From contig NZ_CP009292.1 in NCBI RefSeq assembly GCF_000767465.1, forward strand, positions 692,829-756,828: a stretch of 64,000 nucleotides of DNA, in the 5' to 3' direction. The stretch is from Novosphingobium pentaromativorans US6-1 (GTDB lineage: Bacteria > Pseudomonadota > Alphaproteobacteria > Sphingomonadales > Sphingomonadaceae). Within the stretch, counting starts at the first letter, position 1. Each line of letters opens with the position of its first letter. The notes under the pieces were generated by a model, which saw nothing but the letters and a program-made list of their open reading frames with translations, searched no databases and was not told the DNA's origin. The position numbers and the translations under genes were made by a program. Positions 1 to 9,055 of this stretch are shown one piece after another.

Positions 1-190
1 TCCGACCAACGACAACGCCCTCGACCGGGCCATCGTGCTGCATAGCGCGTGGTACGCGAATGAAGACATGATCGATACGCACGGCATGCTCGGACGCAGC
101 CAGGGATGCTTTGCGGTTGGCGAAAAGCACCTTGACGATCTTTTCTCGTTCCTGGGCAAGGGCCGGATGATCTACGCGGGCCGTGCCTGA
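1..190 (+). CDS. Murein L,D-transpeptidase catalytic-domain protein, C-terminal part
   Basis: Only the last 62 codons are in the window; the reading frame enters from the left edge. The visible protein has a conserved histidine segment (AIVLHSAWY) followed by GRSQGCFAV. This is the HxGxxY...GRSxGC signature of the YkuD_2 type of peptidoglycan L,D-transpeptidase, with the catalytic cysteine codon at 107-109. Such enzymes act in the periplasm, forming 3-3 cross-links or attaching proteins to peptidoglycan. It lies 83 bases upstream of a second, unrelated-type L,D-transpeptidase, so the two may work together on the cell wall. The N-terminal half and any signal peptide cannot be seen. Confidence 0.8.
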   Translation, partial: PTNDNALDRAIVLHSAWYANEDMIDTHGMLGRSQGCFAVGEKHLDDLFSFLGKGRMIYAGRA

Positions 191-273
191 ACGCATTGGC
201 GGCGGATATCGCGCCAGCGTGCAACATCGGCGCTCCACAATCGTTAACATACAGGTCTTTCAAGGAGATCTGT

Positions 274-1704
274 GTGCGAACCAATGCCATTGCCGCCTCG
301 ATCATGGCCCTGGCCGTGACGCTTGCCGGGTGCGAGCAGACATCTGCGGATGCCAATGGCCAGACCGTTGGCGCGAGCCAGTTGCGCTGGAGTTCGTCAA
401 GCGCGCGGCAACTTCGCAATGCGCTGGACCAACGCGCGATGCACGGTCTCGACCATCTCACTTTCGCCGCGGATGGTGCGTCGCAGGCGGACGAGGCGCT
501 TACCCAGGAAGCGCTGCGATACGCGCGCGCACTTGCCCAGGGCGCTGCCTCGCCGGAAGAACTCTTCGAGATCTACACCATCAGGCGCCCTCACCCCGAT
601 CTTCTGCAAGGGCTGCGCCAGGCCCTTGCCGAGGACAAGCTCGATAACTGGCTGAATAGCCTTGCCCCGCAAAGCGACGCTTATCGCCGCCTGTCACAAG
701 CCTATAAGGATCTGAAAGCAAAGAAGGCTGCTCCTGCCCCGCAAATTCCACTCAAGGACGATCCTGTTGAGCCCGGCGACAGCGATCCGCGCGTCCCGGC
801 CATTGCCCGCCAGCTTGCCGCGTCTGACTACCTGTCGAACACGCCAGGCTCAGTCGATCGCTACACGCCGGACATGGTGCGCGCCGTCAAGCGGATGCAG
901 GCGGACTATGGCATCAGGCCCGACGGTATCATCGGCAAGGACGCGCTGGAGATCCTCAACCTCTCGGATGCAGACAGGGCCCGCGCACTTGCCGTCGCCA
1001 TGGAGCGTCTGCGCTGGCTGGATCGCAATCCGCCAGCCACACGCATCGACGTCAATACCGCCGCAGGCCAGCTGACGTACTGGCGGAATGGCAAGGCGGT
1101 CGACACCCGCAAGGCCATCGTCGGCGAACCGGGCAAGGAGACGCCTCAACTGGGATCTCCCATTTACCGCCTTGTGGCGAACCCTACATGGACCATCCCG
1201 CGCTCGATCCAGGAAAAGGAATTCGCCGGCAAGGACCGGGCCTATCTGCACAGTCACAACATGGCCTGGCAGGATGGCTGGATCGTCCAGCAATCCGGCC
1301 CGGATAACGCCTTGGGTCTGGTCAAGTTCGACATGAAGAACGACCATGCGATCTATCTGCATGATACCCCCGCCAAATCGCTGTTCGATCAGGTACAGCG
1401 GCAACGAAGTCACGGCTGCGTCCGGGTAGAAGATGCACCGGGCTTTGCCGAGATGCTGGCGCGCGATGAAGGCGTTCTCGACCAGTGGCGTAAGGCGCGG
1501 GAAAAGGGGGAGGAAACCTTCGTGTCGCTGCCCCGCGAAATTCCCGTCAGGCTGCTCTACCAGACAGTCCTGTTTGACGCGGGAGGCGAACCGGTGGTCC
1601 GCGCCGATCCTTATGGCTGGAACGATCGCGTAGCCGCGGCCCTGGGCTTCGCCCCGGGCAATAGCCATCTGCTGCGCACCTCGAACAGCGACGTCGGTCC
1701 CTGA
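274..1704 (+). CDS. YcbB-type L,D-transpeptidase lipoprotein
   Basis: I place the start at the GTG at 274: AAGGAG lies six bases upstream (262-267), and the protein then begins with a short basic end, a hydrophobic stretch and the lipobox LAGC, a lipoprotein signal. A longer reading from 196 has no ribosome site and would bury this signal. The 476-residue product has a peptidoglycan-binding-like helical segment around residues 195-235 (TPDMVRAVKRMQADYGI) and a C-terminal YkuD domain ending in HDTPAKSLF and SHGCVRVED, with catalytic Cys382. This is the YcbB (LdtD) layout, which makes 3-3 meso-diaminopimelate cross-links in peptidoglycan. Convergent with the next gene, with only 24 bases between them. 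Confidence 0.88.
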   Translation: MRTNAIAASIMALAVTLAGCEQTSADANGQTVGASQLRWSSSSARQLRNALDQRAMHGLDHLTFAADGASQADEALTQEALRYARALAQGAASPEELFEIYTIRRPHPDLLQGLRQALAEDKLDNWLNSLAPQSDAYRRLSQAYKDLKAKKAAPAPQIPLKDDPVEPGDSDPRVPAIARQLAASDYLSNTPGSVDRYTPDMVRAVKRMQADYGIRPDGIIGKDALEILNLSDADRARALAVAMERLRWLDRNPPATRIDVNTAAGQLTYWRNGKAVDTRKAIVGEPGKETPQLGSPIYRLVANPTWTIPRSIQEKEFAGKDRAYLHSHNMAWQDGWIVQQSGPDNALGLVKFDMKNDHAIYLHDTPAKSLFDQVQRQRSHGCVRVEDAPGFAEMLARDEGVLDQWRKAREKGEETFVSLPREIPVRLLYQTVLFDAGGEPVVRADPYGWNDRVAAALGFAPGNSHLLRTSNSDVGP

Positions 1705-1728
1705 CAGCGTTCCGGCGCGTCCCACCCG

Positions 1729-2544
1729 TCATCGGAAACCGAAACCGATGCGCGCCGCGACACTGGCAGCAGGCGCGCCCTCGCTGAGACCGGCGGCGCC
1801 TTCGACGCTCAGCCGAATGTTGTCATTGAAGCCGGTGCCGACGCCAAGGCCAACCGCCTGCCTGTCGGGAAGCGTGCCAGTTGCCGCCTGCTCATAGGAA
1901 TAGGACAATGCCGCAAAGGAGCGATCGCCAAGGTTCAAGCGCGCGCCGGCCGCGCCGCCAAGCGTATTGCGCACGTCGAACCCGTCCGGCTCGCCAAGCA
2001 CCGTATAACTGAGCGATGCGAAGGGAACGATCGCGCCCATGGGGCGGGCGACCTGCCCGCTTACCGCGTAGTCCACCTTGCCCGTGCCGAGCCCCTTGGC
2101 GCTCGATGCCGTCGGCACCTTGATGGAAGAAGCCAGCGACGTCGCAAAGCCGGCAACCGGCAGGTCCACGGCCGCCTGCAAGGTGAGATCGCCGATCCCC
2201 TCGCGCGCGGTCCGCTCGCGACTAACCGTGTCGGTACCAAGCAAGGGCGTGCCGAACAGGCCGCCCTGACTGACGATGACACCGATCGGCGCAGTCGTGC
2301 GCATATAGGGAAGCGAGGCAGCAAGGTGGAATCGCCCTTTCTTCACCGAGACGGAAAAAGGAATCGACAGCGTTTCGAATTTGTCCTCGGTTCCGAAGTC
2401 GCCTTGCTGATACGAAATGCCGGTGCTGGCTTCGCCGGACCATTGCGATGCAGAGCCAGGCGTTGTCTCTGCATCGCGTGCGTATGCGGGGGTTGTCATC
2501 AGCGGCAGCACAAAGGTTGCCGCGCAGGCATAAATCAAGCGCAT
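1729..2544 (-). CDS. Putative outer-membrane beta-barrel protein
   Basis: 271 residues. Begins with a typical signal peptide ending in AYA-RD. The rest is built of alternating polar and hydrophobic strands (for example GDLTLQAAVDLPV, RSFAALSYSY) and ends in ARIGFGFR, like a small transporter-type or autotransporter-like outer-membrane barrel. No enzymatic motif is visible. It runs toward the L,D-transpeptidase gene and diverges from the zinc-ribbon gene. I recognise only the general barrel style; the exact family and ligand are unknown. Confidence 0.6.
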   Translation of the reverse strand: MRLIYACAATFVLPLMTTPAYARDAETTPGSASQWSGEASTGISYQQGDFGTEDKFETLSIPFSVSVKKGRFHLAASLPYMRTTAPIGVIVSQGGLFGTPLLGTDTVSRERTAREGIGDLTLQAAVDLPVAGFATSLASSIKVPTASSAKGLGTGKVDYAVSGQVARPMGAIVPFASLSYTVLGEPDGFDVRNTLGGAAGARLNLGDRSFAALSYSYEQAATGTLPDRQAVGLGVGTGFNDNIRLSVEGAAGLSEGAPAASVAARIGFGFR

Positions 2545-2848
2545 AAGGAATCTCGTTCATTCGATTTCTGGAAGAGTCGAAAGGATGGTCGAAAGCCTAC
2601 CCTGGCGGGACGCCGGTGGGCATCGCCGCCATCGTCGCAAAGGAATTCATGGGCTCGCCTCCTGCCGAATTGTAGTTCCGGCCCGTCACACGCGGTGTCG
2701 AGCCATCGATGCAGAAACGAATGCTCCGCCAGGTTTCATCCATGCGTCCGCAAATTTTGCCAAAAAACACCGGATGGTGCGAATGGCTTTACAGAAGCCA
2801 TAGCCGTGTTAAGCCTCGCGATAACGACGGGGCGGGGGAGGCTTGAAG
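2545..2848. other. Divergent intergenic region without a gene
   Basis: 304 bases between the minus-strand barrel gene and the plus-strand zinc-ribbon gene. It must hold both promoters. Short open frames here have no ribosome sites or recognisable sequence. GGGGGAG at 2834-2840 is the ribosome site for the gene starting at 2849. No repeat or hairpin stands out. Confidence 0.5.
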
Positions 2849-3907
2849 ATGATCAAGGGGGCAAGGGTTCCCGAGCGGGCTTATCTGATCGTTCTCTGGG
2901 CGGTGTCGGTTATCTTCGCCGGGTTCATCGTCGGCTTCGGCAATCTCGTCATCGGTGACCTGCCGCAGGTGGAGACGAGCGTCTCGCCTGAACAGTTTGT
3001 CGACAAGACGCGGGACCGGAAGCTGCGGACGGAGCTGAAGCAGGCCGAGGATCGCACCGGCGCAATCGACGACAAGCTGCAGATCGCGCGGCTCCAGCTC
3101 GAACAGGCCCGCCGCGCCTCGCAGACCGCCACCGAGACGTTCCAGGCCTGGATCCAGACCCGCACGGCGACGACCGATCCACAGCAGGACCCCGAAGTCA
3201 TCCAGCGCACCCGCCAGCTTGAACAGCTCAAGGGCAGTGAACGTGCGATCCAGGGCAGGATCAACACGCTGGAGAACGAGCGCCTGCCGCTCGAGCAGCG
3301 CGCCGAGGCCCTGCGTCAGGAGCAGAACGACCTGCAGGACGCCGCCTATCCGGCTTATGAAAAAGCGCTGTTCTGGCAGGAGCTGCGCATATTCCTGTTG
3401 CGCCTGGCACTCACCCTGCCGATGCTGCTGCTGGCGGCCTGGCTGGTCGCCAAGCGGCGCAAAGGCGCCTACTGGCCCCTGTCACGCGGCTTCGTGATCG
3501 CCGCTGTATTCGTGTTCTTCGTCGAACTCGTGCCCTACTTACCCAGTTACGGCGGCTATATCCGCTATGGCGTAGGCATCCTGCTGACCGTTGCGGCCGG
3601 GCACTTCCTCATCAAGAACATGCGCCACTATCTCGAAAAACGCCGGGAAGTGGAGGCGCAGGCCGAGGAAGAACGGCGCAAGCTCGTCTCGCATGACGAG
3701 GCTTTCAAGAAGATGTCCGCCAAGGTCTGCCCGGGCTGCGATCGGCCGATCGCAGCAATGGAAGGCAGCGAGACGAACTTCTGCGTCCATTGCGGAATGA
3801 CGCTCTTCAACCACTGCAGCAAGTGCGACGCCCGCAAGATGGCCTTCTTCCGGTATTGCATGGCTTGCGGCACCCCGGCGCAGGACGCCGCGAAGGCAGG
3901 CGCCTGA
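2849..3907 (+). CDS. Membrane coiled-coil protein with C-terminal double zinc ribbon
   Basis: Start ATG 2849 is chosen because the ribosome site at 2834-2840 is correctly spaced; a TTG six bases earlier would be too close. The 352-residue product has one membrane segment near residues 14-34 and a long Gln/Glu/Arg-rich coiled coil at about 45-170 that would be periplasmic. A cluster of two or three further membrane helices follows at about 175-250, then a charged stretch and two Cys4 modules: CPGC...CVHC and CSKC...CMAC. The zinc ribbons would face the cytoplasm. I know no function for this arrangement. It is monocistronic, between a barrel gene and a hydratase. Confidence 0.6.
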   Translation: MIKGARVPERAYLIVLWAVSVIFAGFIVGFGNLVIGDLPQVETSVSPEQFVDKTRDRKLRTELKQAEDRTGAIDDKLQIARLQLEQARRASQTATETFQAWIQTRTATTDPQQDPEVIQRTRQLEQLKGSERAIQGRINTLENERLPLEQRAEALRQEQNDLQDAAYPAYEKALFWQELRIFLLRLALTLPMLLLAAWLVAKRRKGAYWPLSRGFVIAAVFVFFVELVPYLPSYGGYIRYGVGILLTVAAGHFLIKNMRHYLEKRREVEAQAEEERRKLVSHDEAFKKMSAKVCPGCDRPIAAMEGSETNFCVHCGMTLFNHCSKCDARKMAFFRYCMACGTPAQDAAKAGA

Positions 3908-4056
3908 GGGGCAAGTTCAATGCTCTCGCCCTGCTCTCATGGCGCCGCTGCGCGTCTGAATGCGAAGTTCTGGCCTTCCGGCAGATTCTCCCCCAAGATT
4001 ATGCTCAAGTTCCAGAGCTCCTCTGACATCAATCGCCATCCAAACGAGGCTTACGG

Positions 4057-4860
4057 ATGACTCTCGCACAAACATATGGAGGGATGCTCCATGCAGCTCT
4101 TCGCGCACGCAAGACGCTGCCGCCCCTGATCAACGCGAACCCCTCGCTCTCGGTGGATGATGCTTATGCGATCAGCCTCGACCTTCTGTCCCGCCGCCTG
4201 GCGGACGGGGAAAAACTGATCGGCAAGAAGATTGGCGCCACCAGCAAGGCAGTTCAGGACATGCTCGGCGTTGACCGGCCCGACTTCGGGTTCCTGACTG
4301 ACTGGATGTGCGTCGAGGATCTGATCGACATCAACGACAAGGCCCTTATCGCCCCTCGGGCGGAAGCTGAAATCGCGTTTGTGCTGAAAGATGAGATCAA
4401 GGGTCCCGGCGTATCAGCCGCCGATGTCATGGCTGCGACGCGATGCATCATTCCGTGCTTCGAAATTGTCGACAGTCGCATTGCGGACTGGAACATCTCC
4501 ATCGTCGATACTGTCGCCGACAATGCTTCGTGCGGCGTATTCGTGCTGGGAGCGGAGCGCCTCGATCCCGCCGGACTCGAGCTGCCGAACCTGCACGTCA
4601 CAGTCACAAAGAACGGCGAGCCGCTCTCCGAAGGGTATGGCCACGCAGTACAAGGCGATCCGGCGCAGGCTGTCGCGTGGCTTGCCAACACGCTGAGCGA
4701 ATACGGCGTCGCCCTGAATGCAGGCGATGTCATTCTCTCCGGTTCGATGGTCCCGCTTGCTCCAGCAGTGAAAGGCGACCGTTTCGAAATGACCCTGAGC
4801 GACTGCAACCCTGACGCTGGCGGCCGCAAGCTCGGCTCCTGCGCCGCCGAATTCGTCTGA
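4057..4860 (+). CDS. 2-keto-4-pentenoate hydratase family protein
   Basis: 267 residues covering the whole hydratase/decarboxylase (MhpD/DmpE/DmpH) fold. Visible family features are KLIGKKIGATSKAVQ near residues 52-66, PRAEAEIAFVL near 98-108 with metal-binding Glu residues, and FEIVDSRIADW near 136-146. In meta-cleavage pathways for aromatics this enzyme adds water to 2-hydroxypenta-2,4-dienoate to give 4-hydroxy-2-oxovalerate; 4-oxalocrotonate decarboxylases share the fold and cannot be excluded. GAGG at 4046-4049 precedes the ATG. The usual partners (ring-cleavage dioxygenase, aldolase, acylating dehydrogenase) are absent nearby, so it is either a stray pathway gene or serves another 2-keto acid. 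Confidence 0.82.
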   Translation: MTLAQTYGGMLHAALRARKTLPPLINANPSLSVDDAYAISLDLLSRRLADGEKLIGKKIGATSKAVQDMLGVDRPDFGFLTDWMCVEDLIDINDKALIAPRAEAEIAFVLKDEIKGPGVSAADVMAATRCIIPCFEIVDSRIADWNISIVDTVADNASCGVFVLGAERLDPAGLELPNLHVTVTKNGEPLSEGYGHAVQGDPAQAVAWLANTLSEYGVALNAGDVILSGSMVPLAPAVKGDRFEMTLSDCNPDAGGRKLGSCAAEFV

Positions 4861-5245
4861 AGGGTCGCGGCGGGCCGCCTGATCAGCCGTGTCGGGGTTC
4901 AGCCCCCACAGAGGGTACATGTCAGTGGCCTGCAATCTCGTCACAGACCTGGAAGCTCAGCCGGGCGGCTGTATGATTTGCTTCAACATGACGAAATGCA
5001 CTGGCCTTCGAAATGACCAGCACGGCCTTCTTGTCGGGGCCGTCTCGCAGAAACGGGGAATGACTCTTTCAATTGCATTTCAATACGTGGTCAATCGCGC
5101 ATTGAGCACCGAAGCTGCGACCAGTGCATTGAACAAGCTACTGACAGGTCGTCATAATCCTGAAAATCTCAACCCATATCGGCCAGGAGGACTGCCTTCG
5201 CACAACCGGCGGCGGCATTTGTAAAAACAGGAAAGGACGATCCCG
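4861..5245. other. Intergenic region, possible small open frame only
   Basis: 385 bases between the hydratase and the SurE-like gene. A plus-strand frame could run from ATG 4919 to 5224 (about 101 residues) with GAGGG only three bases before the ATG. Its product, rich in Asn, Gly and Cys with no hydrophobic signal, resembles nothing I know, so I do not call it a gene. GGAAAGGA at 5230-5237 is the ribosome site of the next gene. Confidence 0.4.
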
Positions 5246-6217
5246 ATGCTGACGCGATTACTGCTTGCTAGCGCCCTTATGGCCACCCCTGCGCTCGCCC
5301 AGGCGCGCAATATCGTTATCGCGAACGACGATGGGCTCACGAGTAATGTCGTTGCTCTCTACAAGGCACTGAAGGCCGAAGGGCACGATGTCATCGTTTC
5401 CGTCCCCTGCAGTGGACAAAGCGGCATGGGCGGCGCGGTAAGATTCATGCGCCCGATCGGCCCTCTCGCGCAGGACTGCCACAATGCGGCGGCGAAAAAG
5501 GGCGATCCGGGTGTTGGGCCGATTTCACGCGAAGGCATTCCGGCCCGGGATTTCAATTATGTCGACGGCACACCGGTGATGGCACTCCTTTACGGTCTGG
5601 ACATCGCGGCACAGAAGCGATGGGGCAAAGCCCCCGACCTGGTGCTGTCGGGCCCCAACGAAGGACAGAACCTAGGGCAAATCAGTGTCAGCTCGGGCAC
5701 CGTCAACGTGGTGCAATACGCTTCCGCTCGCGGCATCCCGGCCGTAGCCTTGAGCGCCGGCGCGGACACCGCGGACGACGAAAACCTCGCCAACCCGAAA
5801 TCCGCAAGAGTAGCCGCACTGACCGCCCAGCTCGTCGATGCACTCCAAGCCGGAGCTGACGACAAGCCGCTGCTTCCTGCACATGTCTCCCTCAACGTCA
5901 ACTTCCCCGACGATCTTTCCAGGGACGCCTGGGCGCCGACTGAAGTCGGCACCTACAACGCCTACACGGTTCGTTTTGCCGAGGACATGAGCCAGTCTCC
6001 GCTAGCCCGCGCCACCGGTGCCGGCAACCAGGAACTGCCAGGCGTTGTCATCGACATGAACAACGCCGAGCCCGACTCCTCGCAGGAGGATGACGAAAGC
6101 GTGGTCGTACGCAATGCCATCACCATCTCGGTGATGCAGCCCGGCTTCGGCACCCATGACGGTCTAGGCGGCGGCATCCTCCATCAGCTTGCAGAGCGGC
6201 TTTCCTCCGGAAACTAG
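5246..6217 (+). CDS. surE: Exported SurE-family 5'/3'-nucleotidase / acid phosphatase
   Basis: 323 residues. The first 20 form a clear signal peptide (cut after ALAQA), unlike the cytoplasmic SurE of most bacteria. The mature part starts at once with the SurE metal motif NDDG (27-30), then SVPCSGQSGMGGAVRF, and SGPNEGQN with the metal-binding Asn near residue 138. These are the ligands known from SurE, which removes phosphate from nucleoside monophosphates and polyphosphate. With export, the likely role is periplasmic release of phosphate or nucleosides from outside nucleotides. The next gene on the same strand is a TonB receptor 292 bases away, which could supply the substrate. Confidence 0.85.
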   Translation: MLTRLLLASALMATPALAQARNIVIANDDGLTSNVVALYKALKAEGHDVIVSVPCSGQSGMGGAVRFMRPIGPLAQDCHNAAAKKGDPGVGPISREGIPARDFNYVDGTPVMALLYGLDIAAQKRWGKAPDLVLSGPNEGQNLGQISVSSGTVNVVQYASARGIPAVALSAGADTADDENLANPKSARVAALTAQLVDALQAGADDKPLLPAHVSLNVNFPDDLSRDAWAPTEVGTYNAYTVRFAEDMSQSPLARATGAGNQELPGVVIDMNNAEPDSSQEDDESVVVRNAITISVMQPGFGTHDGLGGGILHQLAERLSSGN

Positions 6218-6509
6218 CGTTCCGGCTTCGCTTCGCGTCGCCCGATTACTCGCATTCAGGCGGCGCGATGCGAACTTATTCACCAGCGGCCCGGATCCCG
6301 GCTTTCCCGGTGAAGCATGGCGCAGACGAATACGTGGCGAAAGTGCAACGGCGCAGCAGAAATTTGCAGACGCCGTGCAGCTGCCGCGAGCCAAGACGCA
6401 AAGAACCGATTACATGTCTGCCCAGGAGGAAAGTGAAACCTGAGAACAAGACCTTCGTAGGATTAAATATATAATATTCAATCATTTCTCCATTAGGGAG
6501 GGGAACGAA
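6218..6509. other. Intergenic region with probable TonB-receptor promoter
   Basis: 292 bases. The first two thirds look featureless. The last 60 bases (about 6450-6497) are strikingly AT-rich, including TAAATATATAATATTCAAT, and end in GGGAGGGG, the ribosome site for the receptor at 6510. This fits a promoter just upstream. No clear operator is seen. Confidence 0.45.
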
Positions 6510-8936
6510 ATGAATACGAGACTTCAAAGCAAGGCCATGTTCATCGGCGGCGTCTGCTTCAGCATGATCGCCTTTTCCGCAGCAGCCGCGGCGCAGGACG
6601 AAGCCGGTCAGGGCGGCGGAGAAACCTACAACAACGAAATCATCGTCACCGCCACAAAGCGCAACGAGTCCATCCAGAACGTCCCGTTCTCGATCAATGC
6701 CCAGACGGCTGAAGCCATGCGGCGTTCAGGGGCCACCTCCATCGAGGACGTTTCCCGTTCCATTGCAGGCCTTACCGTCCAGAACCTCGGCCCTGGGCAG
6801 AGCCAGGTATCGATCCGCGGCGTTTCCGCCGGCCAGGTTGTGCGCGACCAGCCCGGCGTGAAGGAGCAGGTCGGCGTCTACATGGACGAGTCGGTCATCT
6901 CGCTGTCGCTCTTCACCCCCGATTTCGACCTGTTCGACCTTGATCGTATCGAGACTCTGCGCGGCCCGCAGGGAACCCTGTTCGGTTCAGGCTCCGAAGG
7001 CGGCACGGTGCGCTACATCACCAAGCAGCCCAAGCTCGGCATCGTCGAAGGCACCGTGGAAGCAGGCGCCAATGTCCTGAAGGGCGGCGATGTCGGATAT
7101 GACGGCAAGGCGGCTGTAAACCTTCCGCTGGGCGAAACCGCGGCGCTCAGGGTCGTGGGCTATGCCGAACACTACGCCGGCTTCGTTGACGCGATCGGCC
7201 CGGCCGCGGGCAAGAACATCAACGACGGCAACCGCTACGGCGGTCGCGCCAGCCTCTTGTGGGAACCGAGCCCGGGCATCAAGGTCACCCCGCGCATCAT
7301 CTACCAGGATATCAAGACCAACGGCTTCAACCGTGAGGATTCCTACCACCTCTATTACAATCCGCTGATCGATGCCGCGCAGATCCTTCCGAAGCGCACG
7401 CAGTACCTCAAGCTGCGCGAGGAATTCCGCGACAAGACCACTCTGGCGGACCTGACCGTAAATGCCGATGTCACCGACACGATCGCAGTGACCTCGGTCA
7501 CCACCTATATCCATCGCAACATCCTGGTCGCCCGCGACGCATCGGCTCTCACCGGTTCGGTCTCGGTATCGCCCTTCGCCTTGGATCTGGGCGTAGACGG
7601 TTCGCTGGCGAACCTGCCTTCGGAACTTCGCGACAGGACGAAGCTCAAGCAATGGACCCAGGAATTGCGCCTGTCATCCACCGACAGCGGTCCGTTCCAG
7701 TGGGTCTTCGGCGGGTTCTACAGCCATGTCGACCGGACTTACGCGCAGCGCCTGCCCACCCCCGGATACGACGCGATCGTCGATGCCGGCCTCGGTGCAG
7801 GAACTTCCGCATCGGTCGCCAATGGCTTCCCGGCAAATTCTCCCTACAACGCAGATATTCCGTATATCATCAAGCAGGCGGCGGTCTTCGGTGAGGCGAG
7901 CTACAAGCTGGGCCAGTTCAAGCTCACCGCGGGCGGCCGCTATTACGACTTCAAGGAAAAGCGCGACTTCATATCGGGCGGCATCTTCGCCAACGGCGAC
8001 ACGAATATTGGCGACAAGACCAGTTCCACGGGCTTCTCGCCGCGCTTCATCGCCAGCTATGAAGCCAGCCCCGATGTCACGCTGAACCTGCAGGCGTCAA
8101 AGGGCTTCCGCCTGGGCGGCGTCAACGATCCGCTGAATATCCCGCTCTGCTCTGGCGGGGCGACCGGTCCTGACGCGGCGACGTACGGCAACCGTCCGAC
8201 CTTCGACGACGAGACCTTGTGGAACTACGAAGGCGGCATCAAGGCGCATACCGGAGGGATCACCTTCAATGGCGCGGTGTTCCACAACGAGATCAAGAAT
8301 CTCCAGGTCACCGCCGATGCCGGCAGTTGCTCCTCTCGCGTGCTGTTCAATGTGCCCAAGGCTCATACGACCGGTGTCGAGGCCGAACTCGCCGCCCGCC
8401 TCATGCCCGGGTTCGACGTGAGCGTGAACGGCAGCTACATCGACTCCAAGATCGACAGCACTGTCGTTGACGGCTCGGGCGCAGTCATTGCGGGTATCCG
8501 CAAGGGCAATCGTCTGCCCACCGTTCCGAAGTTCCAGATCTCGGCCTCGGCCACCTACGAAACCGAGATCAGCGACGGCATCGACTGGGCCTTCACGGCA
8601 AGCTACCAGCACGTCGGCAATCGCTTCACCCAGCTTGCGGACCAGGAGCCGGGCGCAGGATCGTTCACCAATTCGATCTTCTACGATCCGGCAACCGGCG
8701 CTTTCGGAACCGGGGCCTACGACTTCGGGTCCTATCGCCTTCCATCTTACGACCTCGTCAATCTCTCGACGAGTGTGAACTTCGACCACGGCTTGTCCGT
8801 GTCGGTCTATGTCAATAACCTGCTGGACAAGAACGCCCTGATGTCACTGGATCGCGAGCGCGGCGGCCGGGCACGGCTTGGATACAACATCGGAAGTCCG
8901 CGCAAGATCGGCATGACCGTGCGCAAGGAGTTCTGA
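6510..8936 (+). CDS. TonB-dependent receptor
   Basis: 808 residues. Signal peptide (about 1-28), a TonB-box-like EIIVTATKR at 43-51, then a plug domain with VSIRGVSAG and the conserved RIETLRGPQGTLFGSG...GGTVRYITKQP. A 22-strand barrel follows, ending in KIGMTVRKEF with terminal Phe as in outer-membrane barrels. It lacks an STN domain, so it is a plain transporter rather than a signalling one. It imports an unknown large ligand across the outer membrane using TonB energy. The ligand is not deducible; the upstream exported nucleotidase hints at nucleotide-derived or phosphorylated compounds. Confidence 0.92.
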   Translation: MNTRLQSKAMFIGGVCFSMIAFSAAAAAQDEAGQGGGETYNNEIIVTATKRNESIQNVPFSINAQTAEAMRRSGATSIEDVSRSIAGLTVQNLGPGQSQVSIRGVSAGQVVRDQPGVKEQVGVYMDESVISLSLFTPDFDLFDLDRIETLRGPQGTLFGSGSEGGTVRYITKQPKLGIVEGTVEAGANVLKGGDVGYDGKAAVNLPLGETAALRVVGYAEHYAGFVDAIGPAAGKNINDGNRYGGRASLLWEPSPGIKVTPRIIYQDIKTNGFNREDSYHLYYNPLIDAAQILPKRTQYLKLREEFRDKTTLADLTVNADVTDTIAVTSVTTYIHRNILVARDASALTGSVSVSPFALDLGVDGSLANLPSELRDRTKLKQWTQELRLSSTDSGPFQWVFGGFYSHVDRTYAQRLPTPGYDAIVDAGLGAGTSASVANGFPANSPYNADIPYIIKQAAVFGEASYKLGQFKLTAGGRYYDFKEKRDFISGGIFANGDTNIGDKTSSTGFSPRFIASYEASPDVTLNLQASKGFRLGGVNDPLNIPLCSGGATGPDAATYGNRPTFDDETLWNYEGGIKAHTGGITFNGAVFHNEIKNLQVTADAGSCSSRVLFNVPKAHTTGVEAELAARLMPGFDVSVNGSYIDSKIDSTVVDGSGAVIAGIRKGNRLPTVPKFQISASATYETEISDGIDWAFTASYQHVGNRFTQLADQEPGAGSFTNSIFYDPATGAFGTGAYDFGSYRLPSYDLVNLSTSVNFDHGLSVSVYVNNLLDKNALMSLDRERGGRARLGYNIGSPRKIGMTVRKEF

Positions 8937-8956
8937 CGAAAATGCAATGAATCCAG

Positions 8957-8984
8957 CCCGGAGGCTTCAATGCAAGCCTCCGGG
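8957..8984 (+). terminator. Terminator-like hairpin after TonB receptor
   Basis: A perfect 11-base stem, CCCGGAGGCTT, pairs with AAGCCTCCGGG around a six-base loop, 20 bases after the receptor stop codon. No T-run follows, so it may be an mRNA-stabilising or weak termination structure. Confidence 0.6.
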
Positions 8985-9055
8985 TATCCTGCGCCGATTA
9001 TCGCGGGTATCCGGCTGCTCTGGAGAGCGCCATTTTAGGCCTTGGCAATCGAATA

